Positions 1 through 11,974 of a stretch of 64,000 nucleotides of DNA are shown here, in pieces; within the stretch, counting starts at the first letter, position 1; the number at the start of each line of letters is the position of its first letter. A program made the translations under genes and the position numbers. The notes beneath the pieces are model-generated. The model was given only the letters and a program-made list of their open reading frames with translations, was not told the DNA's origin and ran no database searches. Source of the stretch: Haliotis asinina (lineage: Eukaryota > Mollusca > Gastropoda > Lepetellida > Haliotidae); NCBI RefSeq assembly GCF_037392515.1, contig NC_090292.1, forward strand, positions 45,869,747-45,933,746. Direction: 5' to 3'.

Positions 1-970
1 TCACGATACAAGGGGCCATGCGGACAGTGCCTTTGCTAAACAGCATCCATACACAACATAACGTTGATGCCGTATCACATACGCCACCATTGAACAACGA
101 TTTCTTCCTTGCTTACGTATAGCCACCTCCAAACATGTGTCTTGCTTGCTTATTCCAAATGTGTTACACGAAAAACCTCCATGGCAGTTTAAGTGAAAGA
201 GTTAAGATTTAATGTCACATCCGCAAAACTTCAGCTATGCCTATGGCGGTTTAACCTAGGACAGGTTTGAGAGCTTTGGGCCAGAATATAGCAAATGTAA
301 GTAGACAAAAATATTGGTGAAACGGACTATGTTAAAGCCTCGGAGTCGTTCTTACGTTTGTTGCATCCAAAGTAGTGAACATTATGGAGTACACATAACT
401 TGACATTTGTTTGTTCATGGGCCGCGTGTTTCGTCTGACATTCGGCCATGGGTGTGAGGAGCATAATATGGCTGAGTGAAAACTATGTACACTACACTCA
501 AGTAATGGACAAAGATGGACTCGCCTAACCTTGGTATTAAAGCCGTTAGCTTGTCATTCCAGAATGAAAACAGCCCGTTTGGATTTAACTCCATCACCGA
601 AGCGTGTCACCGTCTGACCCCAACTCCCTTTATCTTTAGTATGCCCGGAGTGAGACTCAGAAATCATACAAACAAATTGACAGGTCCGAAACTTTAAAAC
701 AACATATGCAAGAACTCCTTCTACCTCTTCCAGAGAACCTCTGCATTGTTTCTGTTGCCAAGTATAATCGGTTAGATAATTCAAAAAAAAGACAGTGAGT
801 TGTGATTTGTCCGCTCAATTTTCCATCGTAGACACCTGATTGGATCAAAAGACAGTCAAGTGAGGTAATAAATTTATCGGGCACAGCCGTAGATGCGTCC
901 AGGGTATAGTGGAGACTTGTTGGAACGTATACCCTGGAGATATCGAGGATGAAATTCACATTATTATTAT
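1..970. other. Intergenic, no recognisable gene
   Basis: Only short unconvincing reading frames on both strands, with no domain-like protein sequence and no clear splice-bounded exon. A partial repeat begins near its right edge. Confidence 0.5.
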
Positions 971-974
971 TGTT

Positions 975-1130
975 ATGTATTACAGATTAAAAATTGAAAT
1001 GCAGCAGAAAGAGTTTGGGTGATCCTGGCACAGTCAGGCTGGTAAGGCTCTTCATCAGCTCTGGGCCCTCGCCCCCTCTACACGCAGTCCAGACAGCGAA
1101 TGGGACTTCTCCCAGGAAACACTGCCTTAT
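975..1130. repeat. Retroelement-derived repeat, copy of the block at 59.74-59.87 kb
   Basis: The stretch with GGCACAGTCAG, CTCGCCCCCTCTACACGCAG and CTTCTCCCAGGAAACACTGCC matches 59.74-59.87 kb almost base for base. At the second site it adjoins a coding remnant of a retroelement C-terminal domain, so this is probably the 3' part of the same element. It lies in the 3' flank of the galectin-like gene. Confidence 0.6.
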
Positions 1131-1136
1131 TATTAT

Positions 1137-1142
1137 TTATTA
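1137..1142 (-). terminator. Poly(A) signal of the PAN-galectin-like gene
   Basis: AATAAA on the minus strand, about 140 bases past the predicted stop codon at 1281. It sits in an ATT-rich tract, so it could be fortuitous. Confidence 0.4.
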
Positions 1143-1280
1143 TTATATCAGTTTGTTGTCAGAAGTGTTTATTACCATACTAGTAATTTTCACAGCGTCA
1201 AAACCTTACTGAATTTCTGACATTACGTACACATTCCACGCACACGACATGTCACAACAATGTAACACATGGTGTATTGA

Positions 1281-4200
1281 TCAACACTTGTCAAATCCGA
1301 CCTGAATCTTGTGGAAAGTGTCAACCTTGCCCACTCCTACAAATCTCACCCTTGCTAAGGGGGTTCGTATGTCTATGGACGTCAGAAAGAATCCGTCGAG
1401 TTCTATCTGTCAACAGAAGGAACACCAAAACATGTTATGCGTTAACAGTACCACTTTGTGGGCAGGTTTCGAGACACCATGTGTTTCAAGCATTAGACTT
1501 CTTTGAACAAATATTTCTTACAGTCACACTATTTGTCACTCACTCACCCACTCTGTCACTCATCCACTCATCGGAGCCATATAATCGAATTCCCTCATGC
1601 TTATACTCTGTACAATTCACCTGAAATATGCCGATGCCAATTTTGACGTCAACAACGAAATGGCCATTGTTTTGGGGTTTCCGTCCGGGAGAAAGCTTTT
1701 CAGTGCCGTATCTGCCTTTCAGACGGGTGTTGAATACTACAACAGGGTCTCCGTTCCATAATCTCAGAGACACCATGTATATGTGCAGATCGAAGTCTGG
1801 ATTTCCGAGGAATATGTTGGGTCTGCAAAATGTGAATATATCTCAAGTGAAAGTGTACATCAATATCAATATATCTCGTAAGGTGGATACACAATACATT
1901 TGCAGTATTGTGGATCGTTTTATAAACATGGTTTGTTTTATAACATGGCTGCGGATTTGGTACTGTTAATTCTCATTTCAATGTTGTTTTTAAAGGAAAT
2001 TTATGTATTTAATGAATTCTAATTCAATTTTTACAAATAGACATGTTTTAACGATTGGTAGTCTAGATCAGTAACTGAGATAGTTTGTTCTACGCCTGAA
2101 TTCCGTATTGAATTTGGAGGAGGATTTGAGCCTGTCAGAGCAATAAGGCATAGGGTCCGGTCATCCCGTGGGGTGGTTTTCTTTTTCCGTCCCCGACCAC
2201 GCCTCATTTTGACTTCACCAGTCGCTCTATAGAGATTCCAAAGTCTGGATATCATGATAACAGACTTGGGAAAAGTTGTTGCAGCCTGTGGCAATGAGCT
2301 TCCACCATTAACTATGCCAATTGCCTCCCATTTCAAGTTAAGTACTGTCTCGTCATGGTAACAATGTCTTTAACCGTTGTGTTTGGCAGTGCACATACAT
2401 GTGACGTGTAAATCTAAGTGCATGTAACTTCAGGAGCATGTAGTGCACGTGCATGGAAAGCATAATGGTGAGTTTGAGTGAACTGCTCTTCACGAAAACG
2501 ATAAAACACGGCGCTGAAGTTAGTAAACAGAAGTTTTGAATTGCCCTAAGAAACATGCGTTCCCTTAAATTTTTCCATGAATATATTATACACATCTTCC
2601 CTTCCAATGTCAAATATGTTCTCCTCACGATATTGCCGATGCAATGTTAAATATTAACTCACTTGCTCTTGGCTATGTGCCTGTAATCTTGCCATTGCGA
2701 CGTAAGATTTTAACTCCCTCACTTGTGTAAACAGATACAGGGCTGATCTGGTCAAGTAGACGATGACGAGGTGTACTGGCTCAATAATCAGGTCCCTGAG
2801 GCGAAAACTATGAAGAGGTGCAGCAAGCAACCGCTTTACCAATACAGCTACCCACATCATTCTCTCCTGTTACATCCTAGCAAAGGTGTTCTCTGAGACT
2901 TACCTTGGTGGAGGCCATTCGCGATTCATTTGCCCCAGCTCCCAAGTGACTCGCATCCCAGACTGGAGATCGAATCCCAGATCCATAAAGAGCCCATCCT
3001 GGAGGGAAACAAAAGCAGGCCAAAACCTACACATGAACATCATACACCAATAGTCTGTGATAGGTGTACACGCTTACTACCACAAGAAGAGATCATAGTT
3101 GCTATGTAAAGACAACTACAGCACCAAGAATAGTTCACCATTGAATGAGTGAGTGAGTGAGTTCATATTTAACGTCACATCGGCAATATTTCAGTCATAT
3201 CGTGACGAGAATATGCTTGATATTGAAATGAACTATGTATACATTATAAAAACCTGTCGGGAAAGGGCAGTAAAACAACTAGAATATCACAGTTACAATT
3301 GAAACTAGTAGCACTATTTGGACAAATCAATATAAAATACGGACAAGACATCACTAACGACTGAAGGCAGGTCACCATACTAAGGACTCATGATTGAAAA
3401 TACATATACCTCGCCATGCATATGGTTAAAGTTGATACAAAAACTAGTGCATGTATTTACAGATAAGTATATGAAGTACAATAACCAAATTATGGAATAA
3501 AACTGACCTTGTTTGGCAAAGGTTCACTGAAGAAGCTGATGTGTGGGACGCACGCTACCTTCACGATTTCCCACGATTCTCCTCTGCGACACCGGAAGTG
3601 ACCTGGGCAGTGTCTATGCGAAGGGAGCGAAGTAAAGTTGCTACTGTCGGCGTCTTCAGTATGTCTTACTTCATCACAGGTTACTGAATAGAGAGACTTC
3701 AAGGAGTATTGAGACTGGTTATCAACAGCAGGAAACACAAAAGTATAACATAAAATAAAACAAGTAAGGGATGTTGGATTTACAAAATTGATCAAACGCG
3801 AACGATGAAGCCAAGGAGAAAAGCGATAATAAAGGGAAAATGTAACAAGTTTTCTTATTTGCATTGACGTTAATCATATTTGTTTGCAGTGAAAACGAAC
3901 CGATGAAATTCACTTTAAGCAAACAGGTAAAAGCAATTAAGTTCAATGAAGAATTCTCATAATTTTACCACGCCAACTGAACATTAGTGAGTGACTGAGT
4001 CAGCTAATATCTAAGGTCACTTTTTGCAATATTTCAGCGATATCGTGACGAGAACCATTGATATTATACATAATAGGGAATGGTAAAATATCTGTCAACC
4101 AAGGAGAATAAAACAATATATTATCGCAGACAGACATTTAAAACTAGTAATTAAATCTAAAACAGTTTAACTATAGAGAACGATACAATATGAAAATGGG

Positions 4201-5242
4201 GTATAGATCGCCAAAATTCAAGGTAGATCACCATACCAGGGTCCACGGATTGAACATTTAAATGTCAGAATGTTGTTTACATTGGGATAAAAGTCGTTGA
4301 ACAAACAATCATAATTTCAAATCTCTCTTGTATTGGTTTGTATTACACACATTAGTGAGTGTGTGACTTATAATGTAACGTCAAATCGGTAGTATTTCAG
4401 CCATATCGTGACGAGTAAAAACCATGATTATATATATAAGAATGTATATTATGAAACCCTATAAAACAACTAGAGTATGACAATTCGAATTTAAACCTAG
4501 CACATGAGGTTAAAACTACCAGCACAATTTGGACAAGACAATATTTCAAAAAAGGTTAAAGATCACCAACGACGGAATGTAGATCACCATACTAGGGACT
4601 TACGCACATTAAATGAAACATCGAGAACAAAATGGGTTGGTCTAGATAACCTACACTCCGAGCATGTCGCACTTGTTTTTCTGTTCCCACTACTGCACTT
4701 AGTACCCTATAACTCGAAGTTTCAAGCTTTTGACAGAAACAAGAAGTAATGATGAAATATTTGAAATTCTATCAAAAACTTGAAACAACGATGAAATATT
4801 CGAAGCAAGGAGAGATTAATAAAAAAGAAACGAGAAGTGTAGTAGAAAAAAGTGATGCTAAAAGTGGCAGCATTAGGCTATCGTAATATTGAGGCAATGT
4901 ATAGAGAAAAAGCAATGACAAGAAGAAACAGTACATGCATTTCAACCTTTTTCTACCTCGTAAATTACTTTATATAACGTTCACAGTCTGTGGCCATTTG
5001 TATGCATTTAATGTTGACTCCACCTAGCTTTAGAAGGTCGACACACTCTTTGGCCTACCTGTTTTCATCCTCGCTGTACATATCTGGTCCACGTCATTGT
5101 ATTCAAAAGATTGACACACCAACGGTTTCTTGCAGTCAGTGCCCATACACTGCACACCTGGGACGTTGATGTTGCTGCTGTGGCTGGTGAGGATATCCTT
5201 CATGTTGCTGCACAGGAAAATTTTGAAAATGTCCAGCAGCAT
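1281..5242 (-). CDS. PAN/apple-like plus galectin-like secreted protein, 5 exons
   Basis: Exons built from splice motifs: 5242-5059 (or starting 5207 after an acceptor), 3683-3508, 2998-2904, 1822-1621, 1406-1281. Every junction keeps phase (1, 0, 2, 0), giving 260 residues and a TGA. Residues 32-64 carry a PAN/apple-type cysteine pattern with a C-x-S-F-x-Y motif (C32, C37, C43, C55, C64). Residues about 110-260 resemble a galectin carbohydrate-recognition domain: an HISF strand, then FDLHI, then VVFNTR-x-KG and a GxEK that replaces the usual W-G-x-E-E, then an FQIELDGF strand near the end. The usual catalogue of sugar-binding residues is incomplete, so sugar binding is uncertain. The N-terminus MLLDIFKIFLC could be a weak signal peptide; a separate upstream exon is equally possible. 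Introns hold SINE-like repeats and a transposase fragment. The exon chain is strongly supported by phase; the domain names are moderately sure. Confidence 0.6.
2110..2336 (-). pseudogene. Tc1/mariner-type transposase N-terminal fragment
   Basis: The translation has the paired-like helix-turn-helix of Tc1-type transposases: AIGIVNGGSS, then a helix ending ISRLWNLYRATGEV, a basic GRGRKKKTTPRDDR linker and LCLIAL. It lacks the DDE catalytic part, so it is a dead remnant. It sits in the third intron of the PAN-galectin-like gene, on the same strand. Confidence 0.7.
2590..2663 (+). repeat. SINE-like family B, 3' tail fragment
   Basis: Contains the family end CACGATATTGCCGATG followed by TTAAATATTAACTCAC. 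Family B is defined here by the full copy at 46435-46920. Confidence 0.55.
3146..3445 (-). repeat. SINE-like family B copy
   Basis: Starts with GAGTGAGTGAGTGAG and AACGTCACATCGGCAATAT, then the internal CAGTAAAACAACTAG and CACCATACTAAGGAC blocks. Lies in intron 2 of the PAN-galectin-like gene. Confidence 0.65.
3985..4265 (-). repeat. SINE-like family B copy
   Basis: Diverged copy: TAAGGTCACTTTTTGCAATA at the tail end, then AAACAATATATTATCGCAGA and ATCACCATACCAGGGTCCAC. Intronic, between exons 1 and 2 of the host gene. Confidence 0.55.
4345..4640 (-). repeat. SINE-like family B copy
   Basis: Third minus-oriented copy in the same intron region, with CAGCCATATCGTGACGAG, AAACAACTAGAGTATGACA and ATCACCATACTAGGGAC. 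Confidence 0.6.
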
Positions 5243-5519
5243 GTCAGTGTTTTCTTATATGCACCTTCTGTTGTTCTGTGTATTCTACCACGGATGTCGT
5301 GTGGTTTGACTTCTGTTCAGAGTTTTATGACTGCAATAGAGATGATGCAAAGCTCATTACCCGTCGCTCCTGAAGACCTCCTTTAACAGTCATCTTCCGT
5401 ATGCTTAATCCTCGGGTTGTGAATACAGTTTAGCCTTCAGCTTATACTTTGTCTAATAATAGTTGAAGAAGGTAACATGGCTAGGCATACTGAAAGCAGA
5501 AAAACGTGTATCTATTGAC

Positions 5520-6300
5520 TGTGTGTAAGAGAGAAAGTGAGGGAGAGGGTCACGGACAGGCATACTGACAAACAGAAAGAAATTGTAAGAGAGAAAATGG
5601 GAGAGTTAGTGAGAGGATGACAGAGAGGCACACTAACAAAGAGACAGATAAAGGGAGAGAGAGGAGAGCGTGTTCATAAGAGGGTGACAGGCATACTGAC
5701 AAAGGGACAGATAATGGGAGCGAGAGACAATGAGTGATGCAGAAAATGAGAGACATAGTGTGAGGGTGACAGAAAGGCACACTGACAAACAGACAGAAAT
5801 TGAGAGAAAATGAGAGTTAGTGAGAGAGTGACAGACAGGCACACTAACAAAGAGACAAATAAAGGGAGAGAGAGAAGAGAGTATTCATAAGAGGGTGACA
5901 GGCATACTGACAAAGGGACAGATAATGAGAGAAAGAGAGACAACGATTGATGGAGAAAATAAGAGACATAGTGTGAGGGCGACAGACTGGCATACTGACA
6001 AAGAAACAATGAGAGAGAATTAGTGAGAAGGTGATAGAAAGTCATACTGGCGAAGTGAGTGAATCACTCATCGGCAATATTACAACCATATAGCGATGAA
6101 AACAAGGTAATCAATTTAAAATATCCGTCGACAAAAGACTGTAAAACTAACCAGACTATCACAGATTATATATATGGATCGCCAACAAATAACATATTGA
6201 CAAAGAGATTGATACTGATGAGAGCAAGTTAGTGAGGGGGTGATAGACACAGGCATACTGACAAAGACACAGATAATGAGAGAGACAGACAGAGTGAAAG
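5520..6300. repeat. Purine-rich imperfect tandem repeat (GAGAGA/GACAGA)
   Basis: A roughly 211-bp higher-order unit occurs twice (starting near 5629 and 5840 with CACACTAACAAAGAGACA). Inside are many short GACAGAxAxGCATACTGACAAA motifs. Long minus-strand reading frames here are low-complexity Leu/Ser/Cys translations of the repeat, not genes. A family B fragment interrupts it at 6048-6175. Confidence 0.75.
6048..6175 (-). repeat. SINE-like family B fragment
   Basis: GAAGTGAGTGAATCACTCATCGGCAATATTACAACCATA followed at a distance by CTGTAAAACTAACCAG. It is embedded in the purine-rich tandem repeat. Confidence 0.45.
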
Positions 6301-6319
6301 ACAATGTTTCACACCCATT

Positions 6320-6950
6320 ACCAGATGTTGAGTCCAGTTGTTAATGGTAAGCCTGCCACACAACAGAGATCAGGGTGCTTCTACGTAAACGATTTGAAGG
6401 CAAGTATTACGGTTCTCAGGGTTCATTTATATTCCTTAAAGCCTGTTCCCTCTTTAATTTCTTACGAGAGGCATAACTGATACCTTTCAGCGCTTGAACA
6501 ATACAGTTATTATGTGACAGGTAATAACATCCAAGCGTTCATAAATTGCAATAACAGCTGTTATAGAGACTTCCTTTATTGTCTTTAATTGGGGTACATT
6601 ATTCACTGAAATTAGTTTAACTGATGATTTACTCATTACAACGAGCAACTAAAACTTAATGTCCTTTCATCGTTACTCCAGGTAGTGTCTCTTTTAAATA
6701 TTAATTCCTGGTAAAACGCACTGCTGTGCCCGTCAGTGCACAGTGGAATCTTAAGGATCTTTTACACGTCATGTAAAACGTTCTAGAGATACAATATCGG
6801 AAACTTGCAGTGGTCGGAAACACTGGCGATATATGAGCAAATTCTCGCAAACTCTCATGACCAAGGGTCATCAGAAGATAACATACCCCCCTCAAGATAT
6901 TGAGAAGTTTTCGACTTGTGCTCGGGAAACAAAGCCCTTCTCTCCCTTTT
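6320..6950. other. No feature recognised
   Basis: AT-rich single-copy-looking sequence with no domain-like frame and no repeat seen elsewhere in the window. Confidence 0.4.
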
Positions 6951-6954
6951 GAGA

Positions 6955-7655
6955 CTAAATCAAAATCGTTTCCATGTTAAAGTCGTTTTCAAGACACCGT
7001 GTACTTATTTTATTTAAATACAAATGCAGTTGCCCTTCATAGTACACATATTTTACCACGACGGGAAATATTAAAATAATCCACAATAAGTGATCCAAGA
7101 GATGCAAAAACAAAAGAGGAGAACGGCCTCTCAAACCCACATCATGTAATTCCTTCAAAATGCCATTATACTTCCGGCTCGTATGATAAACTTTTTCAAG
7201 ATCAGAGAAAATTGATACATCATGTTGTTTGTTTACTATAACATTTTCAACAAATGATTCTAAACGTACCAAATGATCAGTGGTACTACAATTTTTCCTG
7301 AAACCATGTTGAATATTTGTTATAAGGCTACTGGTTTTCAGAAACCAAGTTAATCTATTATTCAACACACGTTCCATGGTTTTGCAGACACAGCTGGTTA
7401 AAGATATCGGTCTGTAATTGGAAGGATCAGTATGACCCTTACCAGGTTTGGGTATAGGGACCACAATGGCATTACGCCATGAAGGAGGAAAGTTTCCAGA
7501 TGTCAATATTTTGTCAAATATATCCAAAAGTGTAACCAGACATGGTTCAGGCAAGTGCTTCAGCAGCTGATAATGAATATTGTCATCACCCGTTGCTGTG
7601 TCATGAGCTTGCTCAAGAGCAGTGTAATGAAAACACTTCATTATAGTCTTCACCT
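6955..7655 (-). pseudogene. LINE reverse transcriptase fragment, copy 1
   Basis: Encodes the fingers/palm start of a non-LTR reverse transcriptase: AHDTATGDDNIHYQLLKHLP, then PIPKPGKGHTDPSNYRPISL, GFRKNCSTTDHL and a decayed palm strand VSIFSDLEKVYHT in place of FFDLxKAYD. It matches residues of the plus-strand LINE at 48.8-53.9 kb closely. It ends before the FVDD catalytic motif. It adjoins copy 2, with which it overlaps in content. Confidence 0.85.
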
Positions 7656-7659
7656 TTAG

Positions 7660-9290
7660 CTAGAGGTATCGGTCTGTAATTCGATGGATTGGTATTGGGA
7701 CTACAATGGCCTTACGTCATGACGGAGAAATTCTCCAGACGTCCAAAGTTGGTCAAATATGTCTGAAAGTGTCATCAGACATGGTTCAGGCAAATGTTTC
7801 TGTAGCTGGACATGCGAATTATCACCCTTTGCAGTGCACGAGCTTGTTGAAGAGCAGTATAAAGCTCATGTAGTGAAAACACTTCATTCTCAGCTTCACC
7901 GTTATTTGATTCAAAACTAGCTTCTGTCTTTTCTTGCTGTTTCTGATATCTCTGAAACTCAAAGACATAACCAAACAGATGATGGATTTTTGGTAACAGT
8001 TTCGCCAATTTTATTTGCAATTTAAGAGACCCGTGAAGGTCCCAGGGTAGAATAGGCCTTCAGCAACCCATGCTTGCCATAAAAGGCGATTACGCTTGTC
8101 GTAATAGGCGACTAACGGGATCGGGTGGTCAGGTTCGCTGACTTGGTTGACACATGTCACCGGTTCCCAATTGCGCAGATCGATGCTCATGCTGTTGGTC
8201 ACTGGATTGTCTGGTCCAGTCTGACTCGATCATTTACAGACCGCCGCCATATAGCTGGAATATTGCTGAGTGCGGCGTAAAACTAAACTCACTCACTCAT
8301 TGCAATTTAAGATATATAAGTAATTAAATTATCACCACCTTTAACATGGCGAACGGCAGATTTTGAACCTTTGCCTTCAATTCTTTGAATGTTCCATACG
8401 CTGGGCACTGGCATAAGTGAGTTAATTTTGGAGACATAGTTCCTCCAAGATTGCAGTTTGTATTGTACAGGTACGCCTAGTCTTTGCATTGAGTATTTTA
8501 TAATTTTTTTCAATATGGACAGTTCGATGATTGCCGAAATAGCGTTCTCTTTTTTCCCCGCTTTCCTGGCTTGCCTGCAATCTGTACTTAACACGTTTAC
8601 GTATATGTAGAGTTGTAGAGAATTTTGGTGGACACTCATCAGCTATTTCATTTTAAACAGCAGAAAAAAGCCAAATAGGATCAAACTTTCTAGTCGTGGA
8701 ATAGATGTGCATTAAGTGTCAAATAAGGACCAGTCTGCCTTGGAAAATTCCATCTCGTATACGATGGAGAGTCAGATGAATTAATTTCTGATAGGCTAGT
8801 TGGGAAGTGGTCAATTCCTCAGAGGTCAGTCTGGACTGATCATCAAATTAATTCAAGAGGATAGAATCGGCAAATATAGACTAGAGTAGGTGCTGGTTGC
8901 AGGATGCAGATAAGTGTCTGAATCGCCATTGTATATACACAAGTCATTACTGGGGATATAATATTCTCGTAATTTACGTTTAGAGTTAGTGTTTGTACCA
9001 CCCCAGAGCGGGTTGCGATCATCAGTTATGATACAAGGTTTAGAAAGTTGGTCGTAGACAGCTTTGAGATCAGACTGCCGGAGTGTGGAAGAAGGCGGCC
9101 TATCCACAGAGCAAAGAGTAAGTCTAACTGCAAGATTAGTTGTGAGTGTTATAAGGCTATGGGCAAGATCTTGCTTAAGGATTGAAGATCCTCCCGTGGC
9201 CTGTCACCCCGAGGTAAAAAATAGTTACATGCATCTAACTGACGTAAATTAAATTGTCCGTCTGCTTCAGATAGGTTTCCTGAAGACACC
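7660..9290 (-). pseudogene. LINE ORF2 remnant, copy 2, split by a SINE
   Basis: Going 9290 to 7660 it shows an endonuclease piece (LSKPCIITDDRNPLWGGT, then LCIYNGDSDTYLHP), the linker with KGSKSAVRH, then after the SINE gap FQRYQKQQEK and the start of the reverse transcriptase up to NYRPI. Many stops and small deletions make it dead. The SINE at 8028-8299 interrupts it with matching 13-bp flanks. At 7660 it joins copy 1, which restarts at an earlier point of the same domain. Confidence 0.8.
8028..8299 (+). mobile_element. tRNA-type SINE (family A), full length with target duplication
   Basis: Begins GACCCGTGAAGGTCC, passes CTTCAGCAACCCATGCTTGCC, AGGCGACTAACGGGATCGGG, ATCGGTTCCCAATTGCGCAG and GCCGCCATATAGCTGGAATA, and ends AACTAAACTCACTCACTCA. 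The TGGTCAGGTTCGCTGACTTG and CGGTTCCCAATTGC blocks sit like polymerase III A and B boxes. Flanked by perfect 13-bp repeats TTGCAATTTAAGA (8015-8027 and 8300-8312). This is the reference copy for family A in this list. Confidence 0.9.
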
Positions 9291-9294
9291 GTGC

Positions 9295-9955
9295 TAAAGG
9301 AATAAAATCTAGGACCAACTGTAGTTCATTAAAATTAACCCATAGACCTCTACAGGTCCATTGTATTGTACTAAACTCACACACATCACACCCAGACGTT
9401 ACACCCACGCATATACCACAAAACCCTGTTTCGTTCTATAAAACATGCACTCACACACAAGCATACACATACCACATGCGCATCCTAAACCCACACATAT
9501 CACACTCAAACACACGCTACAAAACCCTGTCCCAAGCGGACCACACCCAGTAACACTACATCTGTTTAATTATGGCTAGAAATATACTGAGTTTGGATCA
9601 GACAGACATGTAACTGACATCACGACATACCGTGACCTGTGTTTATGTTGTGTTAAGGGCTCAAACAGGGACGGTGTTTGTGGAAAGGTGAAGGGTATCC
9701 TCTCCTACGAACTGCGAAAATCTCAAAATTTCCATAAAATGTCCGACCGCTCTGTATCGTCGAATATTTTAGTGACAAATTAACTGTTATGAACTCACAT
9801 AAATCTTTCTGGAGCAATTCAGACATAAATAGTTGATATCAAGTTTCCTTTAAGTCGATCACATTCACATTAATTGTAAAGTAATGCCATAATGTGCTTC
9901 CAGTGATGAAATATGCAACCAACATGTTGTGATTATTGTCCGCTACGATGCCTGT
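9295..9955. other. No gene; (CACA)-rich stretch
   Basis: Around 9370-9520 are scattered CACACACCAC and CATACACATACC motifs, a decayed CA-rich tract. The rest has no coding signal. Confidence 0.4.
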
Positions 9956-10650
9956 CCAAACCTCCCCCTACAATGCCTGACCCTGCCACATCTGTCCAGT
10001 ATGACCCCTACCACACCTTCCTCTCCTACCATGCCTGACCCTACCACACCTGTCCAGCCTGCCAACTACCACACCTTCCTGTCTCCTCTCCAGCATGACC
10101 CCTACCACATCTTCCTGTCTCCTGTCCAGCATGACCCCTACCACACCTTCCTCTCCTACCATGCCTGACCCTACCACATCTTCCTGTCTCCTGTCCAGCA
10201 TGACCCCTACCACACCTTCCTGTCTCTTGTCCATCATGACCCTACCACACCTTCCTCTCCTGCCATGCCTGACCCTATCACACCTGTCCTGTCCCAAGTC
10301 CAGCATGGCCCCTACCACACCTTCTTCTCCTACCATGCCTGACCCTACCACACCTGTCCAGCCTGCCAACTACCACACCTTCCTGTCTCCTGTCCAGCCT
10401 GACCCTACCACATCTTCCTGTCTCCTGTCCAACATGATCCCAACCACACCTTATCTCCTACCATGCCTGACCCTACCACACCTGTCCAGTCTGACCCCTA
10501 CCACATCTTCTTGTCTCTTGTCGAGCCTGACCCTACGACACCTTCCTGTCTCCTGTCCAGCCTGACCCTACCACACCTTCCTGTCTCAAGTCCAGCCTGA
10601 CCCTACCACACCTTCCTGTCTCCTGTCAAGCCTGCCCCCTACCACACAGC
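9955..10650. repeat. Pyrimidine-rich minisatellite
   Basis: Imperfect tandem copies of motifs such as CCCTACCACACCTTCC, TGTCTCCTGTCCAGC and CATGCCTGACCCTACC; units vary from about 20 to 45 bases. Long frames on both strands are low-complexity products (Thr/Pro/Ser, or Gly/Val/Arg) and not taken as genes. Strong strand asymmetry could favour unusual DNA structure. Confidence 0.85.
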
Positions 10651-11970
10651 GGGGTACATACAAAATAACATAAAAGCGCTCAGCCAGAAAGAGAGCGACA
10701 TCTAGGTGTGAAGTATGATAATAAACATCGTGATTACACTCTCAGTTCTATCATTTCTAAGAAACTTTTGAAAGATTGTGTTAGGCTATATAGTGTTTGA
10801 CCCGTTGTTTATGACGACTACATTCCGTTTGGCGTAAAAGAGGACAATGAAAAGAGGACGAAAAAGGGACAGCCAGGTGTTCGCGAGGCACGAGCACAAG
10901 TGCCGTGAAAGTATTTCTTTTTCTTTAACCTTTTCTGTGCCGTCTACATCCTTTCTGGCACAATAGCTGGGACTTCAATTTCTGATTTTGTGCCAATGAA
11001 GATTAGATCCAAATGATGTATTTCAGTCATCTTCACTTCTACGTGGTCCATGCGCATGTTTGAAAAGACTGTACGATACAGATCACTGCAAGGTGTACAG
11101 TCATTGGACTCCGATCACTTCACGATCACATTTAGATAGAAAAAATGTGCATTCAATAGGGCAAAGACGTCACATACATGTGAAAAGTGTATCAGTAACA
11201 ATATCGGGTCAGAGAAATGCTGCAAAAGCAAACCATTAGGCTAATAGCCTAATATTTGTCTCCGTCAAAAGATATGTTCCTCCGACAATCGAGGATTCCT
11301 TCTTTCATTTTTAACCTGACAACTTGGAACTTTTTACTGGTATAACCACCAGCTTGTGCATTCGCGAAATGCTAATATTTAAACCACACTGTTCGTGTTT
11401 CGCAAATAGTAACTAGATTATCAACACCGATCTTACTTTCACCACCAAAACGTGCAAGCGATCACTGCAAACGCGGGCGGACAGTCACCCTATCACTGCA
11501 CTCTCCAGGACAGTGGTTCAAGGGGATGAAACTCTTGTGCAGTGCATGCGACGGTGAAGAGGCGACGGTCATGGGTTGCAAGTATACCAGGGCTGTACTC
11601 CGGAGGACTGCAAAACAGCTGTTGATGGAGAGGCCGAAAGTGTAATCTAGATTTAGGTTTGAATACAGCTAGGCTGGTTGAGCGCAAGCGTGTATGTCTT
11701 GCCTCGGCTGAACAATTGCGATTAGAATAAAATAACGTCTAATACATAGCTAGGATTTAAAAAAAGAGAAAAGAAAAAACTCACCTAGTATACTTACCGA
11801 TGTTCGTATTGAATGATAGAGGAGGCAATTAAATAGGAACGATGCCATTACCCTAAATATTTTATATACGTTTCCTAACTTTAGTTAAAACTCAATTTCC
11901 AGGAAACCACAACCATCTCGTACCGGCATTTAGATAAGAATAGATAGCAATTTCCAATATCATCAAAGGT
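10651..11970. other. No feature recognised
   Basis: Mixed-composition sequence with no domain-like frame. No match noticed to the repeat families of this window. Confidence 0.4.
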
Positions 11971-11974
11971 CTGA

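Noticed and set aside
2654..2806. An alternative exon 2795-2663 (DLIIEPVHLVIVYL...) following exon 2998-2904 in phase
   Set aside because: It fits the phase by chance, but ends inside a family B repeat tail. Joining 2904 straight to 1822 is also in phase and continues the galectin-like domain, which is far better.
9968..10565. Thr/Pro-rich (plus) and Gly/Arg/Val-rich (minus) frames
   Set aside because: Both are products of the pyrimidine-rich minisatellite; no signal peptide or splice context.
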